This document shows positions 8,390 to 17,468 of a stretch of DNA of 32,581 nucleotides, piece by piece. A program made the position numbers and the translations under genes. Each line of letters begins with the position of its first letter. Position 1 is the stretch's first letter. The notes beneath the pieces are model-generated. The model searched no databases. It saw only the letters and a list, made by a program, of their open reading frames with translations, and was not told the DNA's origin. The stretch covers positions 1 to 32,581 of the forward strand of contig JAJPKP010000067.1 in assembly GCA_021323675.1 (NCBI GenBank), given 5' to 3'. The DNA is from Pseudomonadota bacterium (GTDB lineage Bacteria; Desulfobacterota; Binatia; Binatales; Binataceae).

Positions 8390-9772
8390 TTAGGTTCGGG
8401 ACTCGCCGGATATCTCGCGCAGGGTCGAAAGCGCCTGATAGACGATCGTCTCACCGCCGCCCTGAGCGATGCGCGAAGTCTCGACTTCGTAGCCGCCGAG
8501 TTCGCAGGCCTCTCGCGTGGGGAGGTAGCCGACAAGATCGTTGCAGTAGCCGAGTACGAAAGTCTGGGGGAAGTACGGATTCGCCTTGATCGCGAGTCCC
8601 AGTTCGGCGAACAACTCGCCCGGCACACCGACAAGGGCGACGCTTCCGATCGCGAGGATCGTCATGTGGGTTGCAAGTTCGCCCGCCGCCTGATCGACGC
8701 GCTTGTCGCGCCGGTTCGCATCCTGAAGCGCCTCCAATGCGCCGAGTTCCTCCAGCGAGCGCTGATGCTGATCCCTGAGGCGCTTCAGTTGGACTCCGCT
8801 GACGCCCGGATGATTGGCGAGAGCGAGTTCGGTCTGGCGCGCGTTCGCCCGCGCGAGCGCCAGCGGCGCACTCAGGTCGCGAAGCTTCATCCGCAGCGGA
8901 ACGCGCCGGCTTATCACCCGCGCGGGAGTTGTCACAGGCGCGCGCGACAGCGCTTCCTGGACGAGGCCGGCCGCCTGGCGGCCGGCCGCAGCGGCGGCCT
9001 CGAAGCTGCCGCGCCGTACGGGGTCGATATTGCCGCACGCGCCTTGAGCGAACAGCGCGATCGGCGGCTTACCGGGTCCGGCGGATTCTTCGATCGCATC
9101 CATCGCGAAACCGGGCCAATCGCGCGAGTAGAGAAGATTGTCTTCGCACAGCACGACGCCGTGGCAGGCATAGTTGAGCAGAAACGCGATCGGACTCTCG
9201 CCGCCATCCGCTTCGTGGATAGCGAGCGCTTTCAGTTCGTGGTCGGCCACGCCCGCGTAGTTGGGCGCGAGCTGAATCGACCCGTCCGCGCGCATCAGGC
9301 GGCGGTTGGTTCCAAGTCCAAAGCGAGCGGAGGCCGCGCGAATCGCGGCCGGCCGCATCGCGGAGCCGGCCTCGATAACCGCCCGAGCGATCCGGTCCGG
9401 CAGCGCGCGTTCCCACTCCAAATCGCGATCTCCGATCGCCGTCAATGCGGCATCGCGAGACGGGGTCGCAAAAATATTGAACATCGGGCCGGAATGGGTA
9501 TGGGTGGCGCATACCATCACCGCCTCGGCGGGGATGCCGGAAGCGGCGGCGACTTTATTCGCGATCGAATCGCAAATTCGGATTCCCAGCGCGAGCACAT
9601 CGACGGTGACGATCGCCCCTTTGCTGCTGCCATCCGCAATGACAACCGCCTGTGCGGCCAGACCATCGTGGATGCCGGCGGAGCGTCCCGTGCGTCGCCC
9701 GTAGCCCGCCATCGCGATACCGACCGGCGGTTCGAGCTTGACTCTCGATGCTCCCGCGTAAAATGCGGCCAT
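8390..9772 (-). CDS. neutral/alkaline ceramidase N-terminal-domain-like protein
   Basis: A 460-residue protein with the fold-defining motifs of the neutral ceramidase N-terminal domain: AGYGRRTGRSAGIHD near residue 22, the zinc-binding THTHSGP at 90-96, and ACHG around His204. Canonical neutral ceramidases carry the hexapeptide GDVSPN, whose Ser is catalytic; here the equivalent stretch is GNIDPV (247-252), with Asp in place of Ser. The protein is also much shorter than full ceramidases and lacks their C-terminal domain and a signal peptide. It is therefore probably a relative with another hydrolytic role. The start at 9772 lies one base after the stop of the aminotransferase gene, implying translational coupling. 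Confidence 0.8.
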   Translation of the reverse strand: MAAFYAGASRVKLEPPVGIAMAGYGRRTGRSAGIHDGLAAQAVVIADGSSKGAIVTVDVLALGIRICDSIANKVAAASGIPAEAVMVCATHTHSGPMFNIFATPSRDAALTAIGDRDLEWERALPDRIARAVIEAGSAMRPAAIRAASARFGLGTNRRLMRADGSIQLAPNYAGVADHELKALAIHEADGGESPIAFLLNYACHGVVLCEDNLLYSRDWPGFAMDAIEESAGPGKPPIALFAQGACGNIDPVRRGSFEAAAAAGRQAAGLVQEALSRAPVTTPARVISRRVPLRMKLRDLSAPLALARANARQTELALANHPGVSGVQLKRLRDQHQRSLEELGALEALQDANRRDKRVDQAAGELATHMTILAIGSVALVGVPGELFAELGLAIKANPYFPQTFVLGYCNDLVGYLPTREACELGGYEVETSRIAQGGGETIVYQALSTLREISGESRT

Positions 9773-9773
9773 C

Positions 9774-11030
9774 TCAGTTGGTCCGGTCCAGTTTGGCGCC
9801 CGCCAATTCGCGCGCGCATGAGGCAATCTTCGCGGCGGCCGCGACTATATCGTCAACGTCGGCGTCGTCGCCGAGCAGCACTTCATGCGGTATCGCGACG
9901 AGTTCGTGCTCGAAGAGACGCTCCGCAACCGGGCAGAAAGGACGCGGAGGGTTTGGAGCGCCCGCGAGCTGGCAGGCGGCCAGGTACTGCGGCGAATCGG
10001 CAGGGAAAAGGGCAGAGCGATACACGGGGTCGTTGCCGACGCCACACGGAATTCCCTCCGCGCGCATCGCGCGCACAAACCGATTGCGCGACACGCCGAG
10101 CTTCCGCTCGTCCACGCGGAACAAAAAGATGTAGATGGTTTCGCGGGTCAGGCGCGCGTCGCGTGCGATCGGATGGATGCCGCCGATCGCTTCCAGCCGC
10201 GATCGCAGGCGCGCCGCCTGTCTGCTCTTGTGCTCGATCTGTTCGGGCATCCGCTCGAGCTGGGAGAGCAGCACGGCGCACTGCCATTCGGTCATCCGAT
10301 AGTTCGCACCCAGCAGCGGCTCTTCGAATGTGTCGCCGGGACGGCGGCGGCCGCAATTGATGAGCGACTGGCAGCGCTGTTCAAGTTCAGGATCGCCGGC
10401 GGTGATGATCCCGCCTTCGCCCGCGGTCATCGGCTTGGTGGTCTGAAAGCTGAAACATCCGAGCGCTCCCCACGATCCGGCCCCTCGATCGCGCCATCGC
10501 GCGCCCGGCACGTGCGCGCAATCCTCAACTATCGCGAGCGAATGCTTGCGCGCGGTTTCGGTGAGCGCATCGAGGTCTGCAAGGGCCGCGGCATAGTGGA
10601 CGGGAACGATCGCCCTGGTCCGCGGCGTGATTAGCTGTTCCACCGATCGGGGATCGATGCAGGCTGTGGCCGGATCGACGTCGGCGAACACCGGCCGCGC
10701 CATGCACGCGACGGGAGCATAGGCGGTTGCCGCGAAAGTGATTGCGGGGACGATTACCTCATCACCGGGTCCGACGCCGAGCGCCTTGAGGGCGACTTCC
10801 AGCGCGGTGGTGCCGGATGAAGTTGGGATTGCGCAGCGGACGCCCTGGAATTCCGCGAAGCGCGCGGCAAACTCGGATGCCTTACGATTGGGCGAAGGAA
10901 AGCCGCCCCAATTGGCCGAGACGAGCACATCCTCGAGTTGCGCGCGCTCGCGATGGTCGAAGATAGGCCATCGCGTGAACGGCCGCTTTCGGATCGGTTC
11001 GCCGCCCAGCAATGCCAGCCCTGATGCCAT
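9774..11030 (-). CDS. DegT/DnrJ/EryC1/StrS family PLP aminotransferase
   Basis: A 418-residue PLP enzyme of the sugar aminotransferase family, which usually adds an amino group to a keto-sugar nucleotide. The expected landmarks are present: SSGTTALEVAL (phosphate binding, about 71-81), VEDCAH with Asp170, and SFQTTKPMTAGEGG with the PLP-binding Lys199. The segment after His145 reads YAAALADLDAL, where many members have a Gly-containing loop. The first ATG at 11030 gives a standard N terminus (LALLGGEPIRK). It is the first gene of a two-gene operon with the ceramidase-like protein. No other nucleotide-sugar gene is nearby, so the substrate is unknown. Confidence 0.88.
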   Translation of the reverse strand: MASGLALLGGEPIRKRPFTRWPIFDHRERAQLEDVLVSANWGGFPSPNRKASEFAARFAEFQGVRCAIPTSSGTTALEVALKALGVGPGDEVIVPAITFAATAYAPVACMARPVFADVDPATACIDPRSVEQLITPRTRAIVPVHYAAALADLDALTETARKHSLAIVEDCAHVPGARWRDRGAGSWGALGCFSFQTTKPMTAGEGGIITAGDPELEQRCQSLINCGRRRPGDTFEEPLLGANYRMTEWQCAVLLSQLERMPEQIEHKSRQAARLRSRLEAIGGIHPIARDARLTRETIYIFLFRVDERKLGVSRNRFVRAMRAEGIPCGVGNDPVYRSALFPADSPQYLAACQLAGAPNPPRPFCPVAERLFEHELVAIPHEVLLGDDADVDDIVAAAAKIASCARELAGAKLDRTN

Positions 11031-11181
11031 CCTGTGGTGAATGTACGCCGGGCAATGGCCAGGAGAAAGATCGCGCCGCCTGTTCGGCTTTGACGGGCTT
11101 GCCGATGGTGTGGAATTCTCGGCGATAGCGGGCGCGGGGGCAGGGGAGAAATCGCCTTCAGCTACCGGGGAGAACAGGACG

Positions 11182-11952
11182 ATGTATACCGAACTTAGTT
11201 ACGTTGTCGAGGACCATGTCGGCGTGATCACGTTGCAGCGGCCTGAGGCGCGCAACGCGCTGACCTTTACCACCTATCGCGAGCTGGAGGACGCGGTGCG
11301 CACTTCCACCGCGCGATGCCTGATCGTCACCGGGGCAGACCCCGCGTTCTGCTCGGGCGACGACGTGAAGCAGATCATGGCGAATGCAGCGGCGCGGCCT
11401 GCCGTGACCAACCTGGCTGCGCGCCTCACACCCGCGGCCGATGCGCTTTTGCATACCGACATTCCGGTTATCGCCGCGGTCAACGGGGCGGCGATCGGAT
11501 GGGGGATGGAGCTGGCGCTGATGGCAGACATCCGGGTCGCGTCGGAGAAGGCGCGCTTCGGCGAGCTGTTCATCAAACGCGGGCTGTGCTGCGACGTTCC
11601 GGGAATCGGGCGGCTCGCGCAGCTCGTTGGACGCGAGAGGGCCGCGGAGCTGTTGTTTACCGGCGACATCATCGACGCGGCCCGGGCGCAACAGATCGGC
11701 CTGGTCTCGCGCGTAGTGGCGCACGATCAGCTTCTTCCGACCGCGAAGGAACTCGCCCGCAAGATCGCCTCGAATCCGCCGCTGGCGGTTCAGAAGCTGA
11801 AGAATGGGCTCAGGCGCGCGCTGGATCCCGATTGGCGCGAGCTGGGCGCGTGGGTCAGCACCAGCCTTTCAGAATTGTTCAAGACCGAGGATCACAAGGA
11901 AGGCGTGCGATCCTTTCTGGAGAAGCGCGAACCCCACTTCGTGGGGAGATGA
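11182..11952 (+). CDS. enoyl-CoA hydratase/isomerase family (crotonase) protein
   Basis: A 256-residue crotonase-fold enzyme acting on acyl-CoA thioesters. VGVITLQRPEARNAL is the N-terminal motif. GADPAFCSGDDVKQ and NGAAIGWGMELALMADIRVAS form the oxyanion hole region, and FGELFIKRGLCCDVPG lines the active site, with Asp where many hydratases have a catalytic Glu. An upstream ATG at 11041 is possible, but GGGGAG at 11167-11172 lies 9 bp before the ATG at 11182, which yields the normal crotonase start. It may hydrate enoyl-CoAs or act as an isomerase. The gene stands alone, divergent from the aminotransferase operon. Confidence 0.87.
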   Translation: MYTELSYVVEDHVGVITLQRPEARNALTFTTYRELEDAVRTSTARCLIVTGADPAFCSGDDVKQIMANAAARPAVTNLAARLTPAADALLHTDIPVIAAVNGAAIGWGMELALMADIRVASEKARFGELFIKRGLCCDVPGIGRLAQLVGRERAAELLFTGDIIDAARAQQIGLVSRVVAHDQLLPTAKELARKIASNPPLAVQKLKNGLRRALDPDWRELGAWVSTSLSELFKTEDHKEGVRSFLEKREPHFVGR

Positions 11953-11968
11953 GCCGGCTAGGCCTGCG

Positions 11969-12079
11969 CGAGCAGCCGATGCGTCGGCGCGGTCAGTGAG
12001 TCGATGTCCTCGTGAGGGGCAATGACTGGTTTGTCGATCATACGAGCAGCCGATGCGTCGGCGCGGTCAGTGAGTCGAT
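11969..12079. repeat. 37-bp perfect direct repeat at the 3' end of the reductase gene
   Basis: An identical 37-bp segment (starting CGAGCAGCCGATGCG) occurs at 11969-12005 and 12043-12079, separated by 37 bp. The right copy encodes the last residues of the aldo/keto reductase (IDSLTAPTHRLL). The left copy lies just beyond its stop. Copy spacing is 74 bp, not a multiple of three, so the left copy encodes the same peptide only in another frame, where it continues to AQA and a stop at 11958. This looks like a recent local duplication that changed the gene's end. Confidence 0.85.
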
Positions 12080-13276
12080 TGGCACTCCGTGCGGGCAGGC
12101 GCCTCGGCAGGGTTTCGATGAACAGGTGAGGCACGCCTCGGCGTTGCGTACCAGCATCGCGTATTCGCTTCGTGCAAGCCGGATGTCTCCGTAGTCGCGC
12201 GCGTACATCCGCGTGCGCATCACGTCCGCGATCGGAACGCCGCGCGGGCACGAGCTTTCGCACGCATTGCAGGCGTGGCGGCAATAGGATGCGCCGTTCA
12301 TTCGCGCATAGCGCATCAGCAGGGGCGGGTCGGCCGCCGCCGTACTGCGCCATCCCGACGCGCCCAGGTACTCGTCGATCATTTCGCGGCTGGTCATCGA
12401 GACGATAAGTGCGTCCACGTCCGGGTTCGAGAGGACCCATCGGAAGGCGGCCTGCGAAAAGGTCGCGCCGGCGCTTTCGTATTGACGCATGTCGTTGAGG
12501 CGCGCGCCCATCAGGGTTTTCATCACCACCACACCGACATTTTTCTGTTTGGCCTTGGCGATTACACGCGGCAGGTCGGGCTGGCGCGCGACGAAGTCGA
12601 ACCCGCCGAAGAAGCGCTGGTAGAAGTGCGGATCCTGCCCGAAGTTGTACGCGGCAAGGAATACGTCGATTCCGTTGCTGTCCAGCGCGTAGTCGAGACA
12701 CTCGATCAGATGCCCCGCATGACCGGACATCCCGACGAACCTGATTTTTCCCTGCTTGCGAGCCTCGGCCGTGAACTCCAGCCATTCGGGGTTCTTGAGC
12801 CGCTCGACGTTGTTCACCGCGTGGTTGAAGTAGATATCGACATAATCGGTCTGCAGGCGGCGCAGGCTGCCTTCAAGCGCGCGCATCATCGTCTGGCGGC
12901 GGTCGTCGGCGCTGGAAATCACCTTGGAAGTGAGGAAGACCTTGTCGCGCTTGCCGCGCAGCGCGTTTCCGATCGTCGTTTCCGACTCGCCGCCGGTGTA
13001 GGTTTCCGCGGTATCGAAGTAGTTGATTCCGCGATCGTAGGCGTGAAGGACGAGATCTTCCTGGCCGCTGACCAGGCGGCTTCCGCCGAACGAGATATCC
13101 GAAATCCTGAGGCCGGTGCGTCCGAGAGTCGTGTAGCGCCGCACCTGTGGGGGCCCGGATGGCGGGGTGGAGGCGCTCGCCTCAGCGAGGGGAAAGAGGC
13201 CGACGCCGATTCCAGCCAGAGCGCCGCGTTTTAGAAACTCGCGCCGGTCCAGAACCTGTTTTCGCGAATCCGCCAT
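12038..13276 (-). CDS. Tat-exported aldo/keto reductase with C-terminal ferredoxin domain
   Basis: A 412-residue protein. RREFLKRGALAGIG at 11-24 is a twin-arginine signal, so it should be exported folded. The aldo/keto reductase barrel follows with the catalytic tetrad Asp88, Tyr93, Lys118 and His152 (FDTAETY, LTSK, FNHAV). The C-terminal part carries two Cys clusters, CxxxCxxCxxxCP near residue 335 and CxxCxxxxCxxxCP near 385, expected to bind two [4Fe-4S] clusters. GGAGGATC precedes the ATG. Such fused proteins are common but their substrates are mostly unknown. The very end lies in a duplicated 37-bp repeat, so the last residues may have been altered by that duplication. Confidence 0.88.
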   Translation of the reverse strand: MADSRKQVLDRREFLKRGALAGIGVGLFPLAEASASTPPSGPPQVRRYTTLGRTGLRISDISFGGSRLVSGQEDLVLHAYDRGINYFDTAETYTGGESETTIGNALRGKRDKVFLTSKVISSADDRRQTMMRALEGSLRRLQTDYVDIYFNHAVNNVERLKNPEWLEFTAEARKQGKIRFVGMSGHAGHLIECLDYALDSNGIDVFLAAYNFGQDPHFYQRFFGGFDFVARQPDLPRVIAKAKQKNVGVVVMKTLMGARLNDMRQYESAGATFSQAAFRWVLSNPDVDALIVSMTSREMIDEYLGASGWRSTAAADPPLLMRYARMNGASYCRHACNACESSCPRGVPIADVMRTRMYARDYGDIRLARSEYAMLVRNAEACLTCSSKPCRGACPHGVPIDSLTAPTHRLLV

Positions 13277-13392
13277 CGAAGTGATCCTCCGGTTTTTCGC
13301 AGTTCAACAGGCAGAGCCAGTTTAGCGCGCCGCTCTCGGGCGGAAAATTGCCGTCTCGGCGGACCCAAAGGTATTGTCGGCTGGCGGGTGGT

Positions 13393-14874
13393 TCAGCCGA
13401 TCGACGAGAGGGGTTTGGCGATTTCTTCCAGCCCAACGCGTTCCGCCGCGACGCCCAATCGCAGCTCCACGATCGCCGCGGCAAGCATCAGTACGGCGGC
13501 AACCAGGTAGCCGCCGTAGAGGGCGCCGCGGGAACCGGTATCGATCAGCACGCCGAACAGCCAGGGCGCTACCACTCCACCTACGGCGGTTCCAACCGAG
13601 AAGAAGATCGCGATGGCGAGGGCGCGCACTTCGAGCGGAAAGATCTCGCTCACCGTGAGATAGGCGGAGCTTGCGGCGGACGAAGCGAAGAAGAACATCA
13701 AAGACCAGAGCACGGTCTGCGAAGTCGCGGTAAGCACGCCCCGCTCGAAGAGATAGCCGGCCGCGATCAGAATCAGAGCCGAGATCGTGAATGTTCCCGA
13801 GATCATCGGCCTGCGCCCGACGGTGTCGAACAAATGGCCCAGCACGATGGGTCCGATGAAATTCGACAGCGCGAACGGCATCAGGTAAAGCCCCGTCACC
13901 GCGGCGGGAACACCGTAGTAGCGGTCGAGGACCAGGGCGTAGGTGAAAAAGATGGCATTGTAGAGGAAAGCCTGCGCGGTCATCAGGGACAGGCTCAGGA
14001 TTGCGCGCTTGCCATATTCCCTGAGCAGCGGACGCAAAATCGTATCGAGGCCGAAATGGCTGCGGACCCGGATCCTGAGCGGCTCGATGCCGTCGAGATC
14101 GGGGAGCGGCCGTCCCGCGATGCTGCCGAGTTCGCGCTCGAAATCGCGCACCAGTTCCTCGGCCTCATCGCGCCGCCCGTGCGTGATAAGCCATCGCGGA
14201 CTTTCCGGGATGAACCTGCGCAGGTAGAGGATGGCCAATCCGATCACCGCGCCGATCCCGAAGCCCAGGCGCCATCCCACATCGACGGCGAAAATCCGCG
14301 TATCAAGGATGAGACCGGTGGAAGCCGCGCCCGCCAGCGCGCCCAGCCAGAAACTTCCGTTGATCATGAGATCGATCCGGCCTCGAAAGCGCGCGGGAAT
14401 CAGCTCATCGATCGCGGAGTTTACCGCCGAATATTCCCCGCCGATTCCGGCGCCGGTGAGGAAGCGGAACGCGGCAAAGCTCGCGAGGTTCCACGAGACA
14501 GCGGTCAGAGCCACTCCGGCCAGATACGTCGCAAGGCTCACAAAGAAGAACGTGCGGCGGCCGAAGCGGTCGGTAAGATGGCCGAACACCAGCGCGCCGA
14601 GCACCGCGCCAACCAGGTAGGCGGAGCTGATCGACCCGATCTGCGCGGCGGTAAAATGCAGCACGTCCGGCCGCTGCAACACCGCACTGATCGCTCCCAT
14701 CAGGGTCACTTCGAGACCGTCGAGCACCCAGGTGATTCCCAGCCCCACGACCAGCAGCCAGTGGAAACGGCTCCACGGCAGGCGATCCAGCCGGGCAGGG
14801 ATAAGCGTCTCGAAGACCTCGCCGGCCTGATGCTCAGGGTGGCTGCGGGATGAGATGGAAGAGCCGTCGGGCAA
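13393..14874 (-). CDS. MFS transporter, sugar/aromatic-acid porter type
   Basis: A 493-residue inner-membrane transporter with about twelve membrane segments. It shows the MFS loop motif twice (GHLTDRFGRR after helix 2 and HLFDTVGRRPM in the second half) and the PESPRWL motif after helix 6 typical of sugar/organic-acid porters. An ATG at 14937 would add 21 Arg-rich residues but has no ribosome site. The TTG at 14874 is preceded by GGAGGA at 14882-14887, 7 bp away, so TTG is the more likely start. Substrate not assignable. It lies 116 bp upstream of the reductase on the same strand. Confidence 0.88.
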   Translation of the reverse strand: MPDGSSISSRSHPEHQAGEVFETLIPARLDRLPWSRFHWLLVVGLGITWVLDGLEVTLMGAISAVLQRPDVLHFTAAQIGSISSAYLVGAVLGALVFGHLTDRFGRRTFFFVSLATYLAGVALTAVSWNLASFAAFRFLTGAGIGGEYSAVNSAIDELIPARFRGRIDLMINGSFWLGALAGAASTGLILDTRIFAVDVGWRLGFGIGAVIGLAILYLRRFIPESPRWLITHGRRDEAEELVRDFERELGSIAGRPLPDLDGIEPLRIRVRSHFGLDTILRPLLREYGKRAILSLSLMTAQAFLYNAIFFTYALVLDRYYGVPAAVTGLYLMPFALSNFIGPIVLGHLFDTVGRRPMISGTFTISALILIAAGYLFERGVLTATSQTVLWSLMFFFASSAASSAYLTVSEIFPLEVRALAIAIFFSVGTAVGGVVAPWLFGVLIDTGSRGALYGGYLVAAVLMLAAAIVELRLGVAAERVGLEEIAKPLSSIG

Positions 14875-14881
14875 GATCGAT

Positions 14882-14887
14882 TCCTCC
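14882..14887 (-). promoter_or_regulatory. ribosome binding site deciding a TTG start
   Basis: On the minus strand GGAGGA lies 7 bp before a TTG at 14874, while the upstream ATG at 14937 is preceded by a pyrimidine-containing CTCCTG and no Shine-Dalgarno sequence. This favours TTG as the start of the MFS transporter. Confidence 0.6.
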
Positions 14888-15038
14888 AGAATCTTCTGGG
14901 GTAAACGCAACCGGATGCGGCGTCGCATCCACCGCATCAGGAGCGGCAGCCCGCTCGATAGTCTGCTCCGGAAACGGTCTTTTGAATCTTAACGTGTTCG
15001 GGACATACGCAGAAGGAAAATGAGTGCGTCCGGACTGC

Positions 15039-15869
15039 TCAATCGAGCCGGCGCGCCTCCGCGGCAAGCTCGGCCAGAAGCCGCGCCACGTCCGCGGGTC
15101 CGTCGAGTCGGTACCGAGCCCAGGTCGGGCGCGACGGGCCGACGAGGATGCCGAGTCCATCGTTGCGAATTTCGTAAAATGCGTCTTCGTCGGTGGTGTC
15201 GTCGCCGATATATGTGGGGAAAGGCTCCGGCTCGCCAAGCTCCTTCATCAAGGTGCGGACCGCGCGGCCTTTCCCTCCGATTCCACGCGGCAGCACCTCA
15301 TCGACCTTGTTTCCGTTCATGATCCAAAGCGAAGGAGCGGCGGTCTCGACGAATGACTTGAGTGCCTCGCGCAATGTTGACGCGCCGGCCGGATCCGCCA
15401 TCCGATAGTGCATCGCGAGTGCGTACCTTTTGTCCTCGACGACGAATCCTTCGCGGCGAGCGACGTGCGTTGACATCCATTCGCGCACCTTTCCGAGATC
15501 GCCCATCGAGGCTTCGACGCCGGGTGCGAGGCGGATGCGGCCGTCGGGGCCGGCAATCTCCAATCCGTGAGTTCCTGAAAACATGACGCCGCGGCTTTCG
15601 CCCAGCATCGCGCGGACTTCGGAGATTTCGCGGCCGCTGACCACGGCGACCGCGATGCGCCGGGAGTGGCGAGCAAGCGCCGCGATCGATTCCGTCACGC
15701 CGCTCACCGGCCGCGCGTCGGCCGGGTGGGGGACTATCTCGGAAAGAGTGCCGTCGAAATCGAGGCAAAACAGCAGCCTGCCGCGGGCAAGGAGCGCCTG
15801 CGGCAGGCTGCTCGGAATCGTAACCGGCAGTTCAGTCGGCGCCGGCCTCGGCGGCTGCTGATTGCTCAA
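15039..15869 (-). CDS. otsB: trehalose-6-phosphate phosphatase
   Basis: A 276-residue HAD-family phosphatase that converts trehalose 6-phosphate to trehalose. Motif I is CLDFDGTLSEIVPHP with nucleophile Asp37 and acid/base Asp39; motif II lies in VVSGREISEVR, and motif IV is YIGDDTTDEDAF. The length is normal for OtsB. Its start overlaps the last 38 bp of otsA, so the two are translationally coupled and made together. The first ~20 residues are a Pro-rich extension. Confidence 0.93.
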   Translation of the reverse strand: MSNQQPPRPAPTELPVTIPSSLPQALLARGRLLFCLDFDGTLSEIVPHPADARPVSGVTESIAALARHSRRIAVAVVSGREISEVRAMLGESRGVMFSGTHGLEIAGPDGRIRLAPGVEASMGDLGKVREWMSTHVARREGFVVEDKRYALAMHYRMADPAGASTLREALKSFVETAAPSLWIMNGNKVDEVLPRGIGGKGRAVRTLMKELGEPEPFPTYIGDDTTDEDAFYEIRNDGLGILVGPSRPTWARYRLDGPADVARLLAELAAEARRLD

Positions 15870-17349
15870 GGGCGCGGCTCCCGGACAGGGTGCTGAGGAA
15901 GTTCGACGACCACTGTTCCAGATCGTTGGCGCGCAGGTTCTCGCGCAACGCGGTCATCCGCGCGCCTCTTTCTTCGGCGGGCATTTCCAGCGCCTCTTCG
16001 ATGCGGGTGGCGATCTGATCGACGTCGTAAGGATTGACCAGCAGCGCCTCGGTCATCTCTTCGGCGGCGCCGGCGAACTCGCTCAGTACCAGCATCCCTT
16101 CGTTCCCCGGATGGCACGCGACGTATTCCTTGGCGACCAGGTTCATGCCGTCGCGCAGAGGCGTGAGCAGAGCCACGTCGCTCGCGACGTAGTATGGCAC
16201 CAGGTCTTCGGTTTCAAACTGCGTGTAGAGATAGCGGATCGGCACCCATCCGTCGGACGAGAAACGTCCGATGATGCGCCCGACCTGTTCGTCGACCTGG
16301 CGTTTGAGGTCGGAGTAGTCGCGAATCTTGGTGCGCGACGGAACGGCGATCAGGACGAGGGTAACGTTGCGATGCGCGCCGGGGTTGCGTTCGAGAAAGC
16401 GCTCGAAGCCGAGGATTCGCTGCACGAGGCCCTTGGTATAATCGAGGCGGTCGACGCCGAGAACGATTTTGTTGTCGCCCAGGCTGCGCCGCAGCCGCAT
16501 CGCGCGATCGCGCACGCGCGGATTGGTCGCCAGTCCTTCGTAGTACTGATAGGAGATTCCCAGCGGAAACGCGCCGACTTTCACGGTGCGTCCGCCGAAG
16601 AGAACTTCGTGGCGATCGCGATCGACCTTCGCGCCGAGTATTCGCTCACAGGCGCTCTCGAAATGGTTCAGGTAGGAGCGGGTATGAAACCCGATCAGAT
16701 CGCTGCCGAGCATCCCGGCCAGCAGTTCGCGGCGCCACGGAAAGACCCGGAAGATTTCCTCGGGCGGGAAGGGCACGTGCCAGAACAACCCGATGGGGAG
16801 TTCGGGGCGGCGCGCCCGGATCATCATCGGGGTGATTGCGAGGTGAAAATCCTGGACCCAGACGATGCTGTTGGCGGAGGCTTCGGTCGCGGCGATGCTG
16901 GCGAAGTTCATGTTCACGCGCTGGTAGGTGTTCCACTGCGCGCGATTGAAGTGGCAAATCGGGGTCATGTAATGCATCAGCGGCCAGAGCCCCTGATTGC
17001 ACATCCCGTAATAGAACTGGGAGACCTCGCGTTCGTTCAGGTCGACGAAGACGAGGTCGAATTTGGGGCTGTGCGGGGGCATTGCCACCCGCTTCTGCAT
17101 CGTTCGCCCGCCCGGCCAGGCGATCCAGGTGCCGCCATGCTCTTCAAGCAGATGCTCGAAGGTGCCTCCGACGCCGCCGACGGTGGGCTCGATTCGCTCG
17201 CCGGCGAGATCGCGAACAATACGGATCGGCGCGCGGTTGGACATGACCACCAGGTTGTAGGGATGGCCGGGCCGGCGCCGCATCCGGGTGGCATCGTAGA
17301 GCGCGCCCTTGTAACGGGCGGACCGAGCTATTTTGCTTCCGGACGACAT
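15832..17349 (-). CDS. otsA: trehalose-6-phosphate synthase (GT20)
   Basis: A 505-residue glycosyltransferase that makes trehalose 6-phosphate from a nucleotide-glucose and glucose 6-phosphate. The GT20 landmarks are SNRAP near the start, [34 protein letters not shown], and [16 protein letters not shown] near the C terminus. The frame stays open to 17688, but that extension would overlap the divergent gene at 17469 and has low-quality sequence. ATG 17349 keeps it clear of that gene; ATG 17283, just before the first strand [10 protein letters not shown], gives a length nearer E. coli OtsA and is equally possible. Neither has a strong ribosome site. otsB follows with an overlap. Confidence 0.93.
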   Translation of the reverse strand: MSSGSKIARSARYKGALYDATRMRRRPGHPYNLVVMSNRAPIRIVRDLAGERIEPTVGGVGGTFEHLLEEHGGTWIAWPGGRTMQKRVAMPPHSPKFDLVFVDLNEREVSQFYYGMCNQGLWPLMHYMTPICHFNRAQWNTYQRVNMNFASIAATEASANSIVWVQDFHLAITPMMIRARRPELPIGLFWHVPFPPEEIFRVFPWRRELLAGMLGSDLIGFHTRSYLNHFESACERILGAKVDRDRHEVLFGGRTVKVGAFPLGISYQYYEGLATNPRVRDRAMRLRRSLGDNKIVLGVDRLDYTKGLVQRILGFERFLERNPGAHRNVTLVLIAVPSRTKIRDYSDLKRQVDEQVGRIIGRFSSDGWVPIRYLYTQFETEDLVPYYVASDVALLTPLRDGMNLVAKEYVACHPGNEGMLVLSEFAGAAEEMTEALLVNPYDVDQIATRIEEALEMPAEERGARMTALRENLRANDLEQWSSNFLSTLSGSRALEQSAAAEAGAD

Positions 17350-17468
17350 AACTGACACTGAGCCGGCGCGAAAAACAGTTTCGGTTGAATCGCTTGAAGA
17401 AATGTAGGAGTTAGATACTCGATACACCCGATCGTCTCGCGACCGCAACCGCGCGGGGTCTTCATCCG
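17350..17468. promoter_or_regulatory. divergent promoter region between two trehalose operons
   Basis: This 119-bp gap separates otsA-otsB (leftward) from the DUF5752-TreT pair (rightward), so it should hold both promoters and possibly a shared operator. It is more AT-rich than its surroundings in the middle. No convincing -35/-10 pair was found by eye. If the longer otsA frame is used, the region would be coding, which is judged unlikely. Confidence 0.45.

Noticed and set aside
8666..10360. 564-codon open frame on the plus strand
   Set aside because: It is antisense to the ceramidase-like and aminotransferase genes, which have clear motifs; its translation is Arg/Ala-rich without recognisable domains.
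11958..12785. 275-codon minus frame ending in IDSLTAPTHRLLAQA
   Set aside because: Most of it is an out-of-frame shadow of the aldo/keto reductase. Only its last residues are of interest, through the 37-bp repeat.
13348..14853. 501-codon open frame on the plus strand
   Set aside because: It is antisense to the MFS transporter and highly charged (E, Q, R, H), as expected for the complement of membrane-protein codons.
15862..17355. 497-codon open frame on the plus strand
   Set aside because: It is antisense to otsA, whose motifs are unambiguous.
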